From the NCBI GenBank assembly GCA_018335795.1, contig JAGXRP010000020.1, positions 1-45,880 on the forward strand: 45,880 bases of DNA, read 5' to 3'. Made by a program: the position numbers and the translations under genes. The notes under the pieces are model-generated. The model was not told the DNA's origin. It worked only from the letters and a program-made list of their open reading frames with translations, and made no database searches. Within the stretch, counting starts at the first letter, position 1. The number at the start of each line of letters is the position of its first letter. Source of the DNA: Desulfobulbaceae bacterium (GTDB lineage: Bacteria > Bacteroidota > Ignavibacteria > Kapaibacteriales > UBA2268). Positions 42,534 through 45,880 of the stretch are shown one piece after another.

Positions 42534-44450
42534 ATGAACAAAATTATTTTGTTTGCTTTATTTTTGGTGCTTATTACGAGTAATACTCATTCTCAGAATG
42601 TCTGGGAGTTGAATCTAAATATACCTGGAAACCACGCTACAACTATTGTAAGTTTGGATGAAAATAATTGTTATGTACTTGCCGGGACAGGCACTAATTA
42701 TCTCAACATATTTCATTCAGTTAACAAAGGTGAAAATTGGGATGTGTTGTATTCGAAGAAATATGATTTGACATTGTATCAGTTAAGCATCCCTGATTCA
42801 TTGCATCATTTTATTGCTTGTAATAATAGTACAATTCTCAAGTCAACTGATGGTGGAAAGAATTTCACAGAGCTTATTATTGACGGCATTAATCAAATAC
42901 GTGGCATTTCAATGTTAACTCAAGATGTTGGAGCTATTGCAAATCTTTCAATTTTAATAACAAAAGATGGATGGAATACTAATGATACTTTTAAAATTGA
43001 GAATGAAAACATTCATTATTCATATCGTCACCCAACTTTTATAAATGATTCTATACTATACTTAACATTAAGGATAGAAGACCTAAGAGACCTACAGTAT
43101 CATGAACCACCTGTTGACAAGCCCCTTATATCGGGGCATGTCAATAACTCATTTATGAAATTAAATATTAACACATTTGATTACGAGATATTTTATATAG
43201 ACCATTTCGATCATTTAGCTGATTTCTTTATTTTCAATGAACAAATCTTATTTGCATGTGGTTCAAGTAATTCAATCAGCGGTGGCACATGCCACGATGC
43301 AATTTATAAAAGTACAGATAGTGGCAAGACATGGCGAAGAGTGTTGGAATTGTACTCACATAGAAATAAATTTTATGACCATGATATTCCGCCTTTTGGA
43401 CTGCAAAGCATAGCATTCAAAGACAGTTTGACAGGTATAGCTGTTGGTCAGTTCGGTAAGATTGTCTATACTCATGACGGTGGCGAATCTTGGACTTATG
43501 AAAGCAAACTTCACGATTCAATAAGCAAGACAACACCGCCTACAATGCTCGTAAGATATGCTGATACAATTCCTATAGTTGCTACATTTACAGGATACAT
43601 TTATAGAATGATTGAAGATAATCTCGTTCCCGGACTCGAACACAAATACAGCATTAGCGGACGAGTTTGGGAAGGCGACAAAGGGCATGCCGGTATTCCG
43701 ATTTCATTAGACACATTCCGTGTAACAATGACCGATAAAGACGGCTATTACAGATTCGGAAATCTCAAAGAGGGAACTTATCAAGTCAGAGCATTGAATA
43801 AATACTATGATGGTGGCAACCCAACCTACTACTACAAGCCATTCGATTATACACCTCTTGAATATAACATTGAACTCACAAGCGACACGACAGGATTTGA
43901 TTTTAATGCTGAAGATTTACGTACTTTTTACAAAGTTGAGGGTTATATAGTTGACGACAAAGGACAAGGAATTCCTGACATCTTCCTCAGAACAGGCAGC
44001 AGTACAACCACGACTGATGAAAGTGGTCGCTTTGAATTCCCCAAAATCGAATCAAGACTTACTTTTGACGTTATTCCCTATTCGGATGTACTTACCTTTT
44101 CGCCTTCAAGTCACAGAATCAACCTAATCACAGGCGACACAACAGACTTGCTCTTTACAGCCACCCCTGCCACCAGCGTTTGGGAAAGTGCAAATAGCTC
44201 AAGCCTAATTCTGCATCCCAATCCGGCAAGCGAATATATTGAAATAGCTGTAGATATCAACCCTACGGTTAACCGTAGGGTTGATGAAGGTTCAGAAATC
44301 AAAATCTTCAATACTTTAGGCGAATGTTTATTGACCGTAGAGACAATTCATGAATTGTCTCTACAAAAAATTGATGTGTCGCATCTGCCCACGGGTTTGT
44401 ATTTTGTTAGTGTTGGGCAAGTTTTTGATAAATTTATGGTTATAAGATGA
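42534..44450 (+). CDS. T9SS-secreted Asp-box (BNR) protein, unit 2
   Basis: A 638-residue paralogue of the unit 1 protein, same order: signal peptide (MNKIILFALFLVLITSNTHSQ), Asp-box blades (IFHSVNKGENWDVL, ILKSTDGGKNFTEL, IYKSTDSGKTWRRV, VYTHDGGESWTYES), two regulatory-like domains, and a T9SS sorting domain. The N-terminal propeller has diverged from unit 1, whereas the last 280 residues are nearly identical except at two loops that hold different palindromes (44256-44285 and 44337-44364). ATG 42534 is chosen because it starts the signal peptide. The stop overlaps the next gene by four bases. Ligand unknown; a surface or matrix location is expected. Confidence 0.9.
   Translation: MNKIILFALFLVLITSNTHSQNVWELNLNIPGNHATTIVSLDENNCYVLAGTGTNYLNIFHSVNKGENWDVLYSKKYDLTLYQLSIPDSLHHFIACNNSTILKSTDGGKNFTELIIDGINQIRGISMLTQDVGAIANLSILITKDGWNTNDTFKIENENIHYSYRHPTFINDSILYLTLRIEDLRDLQYHEPPVDKPLISGHVNNSFMKLNINTFDYEIFYIDHFDHLADFFIFNEQILFACGSSNSISGGTCHDAIYKSTDSGKTWRRVLELYSHRNKFYDHDIPPFGLQSIAFKDSLTGIAVGQFGKIVYTHDGGESWTYESKLHDSISKTTPPTMLVRYADTIPIVATFTGYIYRMIEDNLVPGLEHKYSISGRVWEGDKGHAGIPISLDTFRVTMTDKDGYYRFGNLKEGTYQVRALNKYYDGGNPTYYYKPFDYTPLEYNIELTSDTTGFDFNAEDLRTFYKVEGYIVDDKGQGIPDIFLRTGSSTTTTDESGRFEFPKIESRLTFDVIPYSDVLTFSPSSHRINLITGDTTDLLFTATPATSVWESANSSSLILHPNPASEYIEIAVDINPTVNRRVDEGSEIKIFNTLGECLLTVETIHELSLQKIDVSHLPTGLYFVSVGQVFDKFMVIR
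44256..44285. repeat. 30-bp perfect palindrome inside the T9SS sorting domain
   Basis: ATCAACCCTACGGTT is followed at once by its exact reverse complement. In frame it reads INPTVNRRVD, filling the loop after EYIEIAVD. It occupies the site of the 34-bp element in unit 1. Confidence 0.9.
44337..44364. repeat. 28-bp perfect palindrome inside the T9SS sorting domain
   Basis: GTAGAGACAATTCA is followed by its exact reverse complement. In frame it gives VETIHELSL in the second variable loop, at the place where unit 1 has the 23-bp palindrome. Confidence 0.9.
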
Positions 44451-44956
44451 TGAATCTGACTTCGCAAATTGGCGGTCTTGAAGGTGATGAAAATTGTACA
44501 AGTTTTACACAATCAGTTATAAATTGGGCAACTTTTGGTATTCCAATTATAAGTGACAGTGGTGCCGTGTCATATTACCGATTTATCGAATTGGAATGTG
44601 AAGACAAATGTAGTTGGTTATATGGACTTAATAACGAAGGATTTTATGGTAGGCATAGAGTTGAATTCAATTATGAAAGCAGAAACTATTACGGAAATGA
44701 TGAAATAATTATGAAAACAGCAGTTCTGGAAAATGAAATCGCAATAGAAATAGATTCTGAAATTGCAAGCGATGATTTAGCCATATCGGTCTCTTCACTT
44801 CATGGAATTGAATTGGTCAACAAGAAGTTCAAATTATCTAAAGGAATTAATTTCTATCAGATTGAATCAAGTAAGCTGAATACAGGCTTTTATATTTTAA
44901 ATTTAAGATTAAATGGCTTAAATTTAAAGTCTGAAAAATTAATTATTATAAAATAG
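44447..44956 (+). CDS. Small T9SS-tailed protein without signal peptide, unit 2
   Basis: A 169-residue protein beginning MMNLTSQIGGLEGDENC. It has an internal block SVINWATFGIPI and CEDKCSWLYGLNNEGFYG (a CxxxC pair), and ends in a sorting-domain-like tail (about 105-169: DDLAISVSSLHGIELVNKK ... GFYILNLRLNGLNLKSEKLIIIK). The start overlaps the large gene's stop by four bases (ATGA). It has no leader peptide although its tail suggests T9SS export, so it may be an N-truncated gene, be produced as an extension of the upstream protein, or stay inside the cell. The domain is not recognised. Confidence 0.7.
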   Translation: MMNLTSQIGGLEGDENCTSFTQSVINWATFGIPIISDSGAVSYYRFIELECEDKCSWLYGLNNEGFYGRHRVEFNYESRNYYGNDEIIMKTAVLENEIAIEIDSEIASDDLAISVSSLHGIELVNKKFKLSKGINFYQIESSKLNTGFYILNLRLNGLNLKSEKLIIIK

Positions 44957-44965
44957 GTGGATGTT

Positions 44966-45655
44966 ATGAAAATGATAATAATTCTCTTGTTCTTATTGAT
45001 GAACTATAGCCATTTAAATTCAAATATTTGGGAAGAAACTTTCTTTAGTAGTCCTGACCTTCCTAAAGACATTGAATGTTATGACAATAATAATTGCTAT
45101 ATATTGACCGACTATGCATCTGGAGGAAGTGAAACCAGAATCTACAAAACAACTGATGCCGGTGCATCTTGGGAGTTGTTGAATTCAATAAAAGAATTAG
45201 AAGTGCAAGATATGAGTGTTCCGGATAGTAACAACATCTATATAGCCTTTAACAATGGTAAAACTTACCACTCTATTGATGCAGGTAAATCATTTACAGA
45301 TTTTAGATTGGATAGTGTCCATTCATTTCCTTATATGATTATGTCTAATGAATTGATTGGAGCAATTACAAATGCTTATATCATTCCAAATATTTTTTAT
45401 ATATTAATTACTAAAGATGGATGGAAAACCTATAATAAATTAACATTAGATAGAGATAAAATACGTTTTTCTTTTCATTACCCACGCTTTATAAACGATT
45501 CGATGCTCTACGCAATAGTTAGGGTATTCGACCAAAGAGAACCCCAGTATCAGGAACCACCCGTTGATAAGCCCCGTATCTCGGGGCATATCAATAATTC
45601 ATTTATGAAATTAAATATAAATACACTCGATTATGAGTTATTTTATATAGACTGA
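44966..45655 (+). pseudogene. T9SS Asp-box protein, unit 3, truncated by an IS3-type insertion
   Basis: The N-terminal 229 codons of a third paralogue: signal peptide (MKMIIILLFLLMNYSHLNS) and the first Asp-box blades (IYKTTDAGASWELL, TYHSIDAGKSFTDF). Identity to unit 1 runs to TATATAGAC at 45652. From 45653 the sequence becomes the IS end, whose first bases TGA act as the stop codon. The rest of the gene is not in the window, so it is a recent insertional knockout. GTG 44957 is an alternative start. Confidence 0.85.
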
Positions 45656-45880
45656 TCTTCCCCCAGTTTTGTGTACACAAATATAAGAGATTATTTGTTA
45701 CTAAAAAATTGTTGTTCAAATTCTAGCGGAGATAAATAATTCAAACTGGAATGCATCCTATGTCTGTTATAGAACACTTCAATATACTCGAATATCATCA
45801 TCTCAGCTTCACTCCTTGTTTTAAATCGTGTTTGGTAAACTAATTCCATTTTTAATGTATGGAAAAATGTTTCTGTTATT
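45653..45880. mobile_element. IS3-family insertion sequence (right part outside window)
   Basis: The element begins at TGATCTTCCCCC, a typical IS3-family end, exactly where homology of the third T9SS paralogue to its siblings stops. It contains the 3' end of the transposase on the minus strand. The other end is beyond the window, so the target duplication cannot be checked. Confidence 0.8.
45691..45880 (-). CDS. IS3-family transposase OrfB, C-terminal part
   Basis: The last 62 codons of an rve-type (DDE) integrase domain, open to the window edge. TETFFHTLKMELVY contains the catalytic glutamate region, followed by the family signature EAEMMIFEYIEVFYNRHRMHS and SLNYLSPLEFEQQ, ending ...FFSNK at TAA 45691. 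It moves the IS by cut-and-circularise transposition. The N-terminal part and OrfA lie outside. Confidence 0.9.
   Translation of the reverse strand, partial: ITETFFHTLKMELVYQTRFKTRSEAEMMIFEYIEVFYNRHRMHSSLNYLSPLEFEQQFFSNK

Noticed and set aside
1-45880. CRISPR arrays and rRNA genes
   Set aside because: No regularly spaced repeats of 24-40 bases and no rRNA-like conserved segments were seen; the only RNA gene found is the tRNA-Gln.

Overview
The window (about 45.9 kb, AT-rich) looks like a chromosome segment of a Bacteroidota/Chlorobi-lineage bacterium, possibly a Kapabacteria- or Ignavibacteria-like organism. The grounds are several secreted proteins with type IX secretion (T9SS) C-terminal sorting domains, TAnnTTTG-type promoter elements, weak Shine-Dalgarno sequences, a serine palmitoyltransferase-like enzyme and many dense minus-strand gene strings joined by 1-4 base stop/start overlaps. 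The lineage is inferred from gene content only.

Region by region. (1) 1-7.3 kb is accessory. It holds the 5' part of a sodium:solute symporter (NSS), then an island with an HNH nuclease, a two-gene restriction-modification system (nuclease-methylase fusion plus HsdS, no HsdR) and a solitary tyrosine recombinase. Long attC-like palindromes and GCTAAC/GTTAGC ends separate the modules. On the far side lie the last 42 codons of a second NSS transporter and a second copy of an 84-bp repeat that also sits in front of the first transporter. (2) 7.3-10.4 kb has a PepSY-type membrane protein, a DegT-family aminotransferase and a D-serine dehydratase/D-threonine aldolase-like PLP enzyme. (3) 10.2-17.2 kb is a tightly overlapping minus-strand operon: a 1039-residue TPR protein, an outer-membrane beta-barrel, a SPOR-domain membrane protein, a TonB-like protein and a 58-residue membrane protein. 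It looks like one envelope-spanning system and is the best candidate here for an undescribed machine. (4) 17.4-27.0 kb has a small membrane protein, a LigB-type dioxygenase and two secreted fibronectin-III proteins, one of them a 2237-residue T9SS substrate with a repeated Cys-paired module. (5) 27.0-39.9 kb is mostly housekeeping: L25, PRPP synthetase, tRNA-Gln, dephospho-CoA kinase, a DUF4412-like lipoprotein/secreted protein, an HRDC protein, an M1 aminopeptidase, a type II R-M pair, an M16-like protein, a Nudix hydrolase, an alkyltransferase-like protein and the serine palmitoyltransferase-like enzyme. (6) 40.1-45.65 kb is a tandem array of two-gene units (a large Asp-box T9SS protein plus a small T9SS-tailed protein). 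The first small gene carries an in-frame stop. The third unit is cut by an IS3-family element whose transposase runs off the right end.

The most striking sequence signal is in the sorting domains of the tandem T9SS proteins. At two equivalent positions, each paralogue carries a different short palindromic DNA element read in frame. The elements include perfect 30-bp and 28-bp palindromes and a 34-bp element that also occurs in the intergenic region near 27.25 kb. These look like mobile palindromes that have been translated into protein loops.
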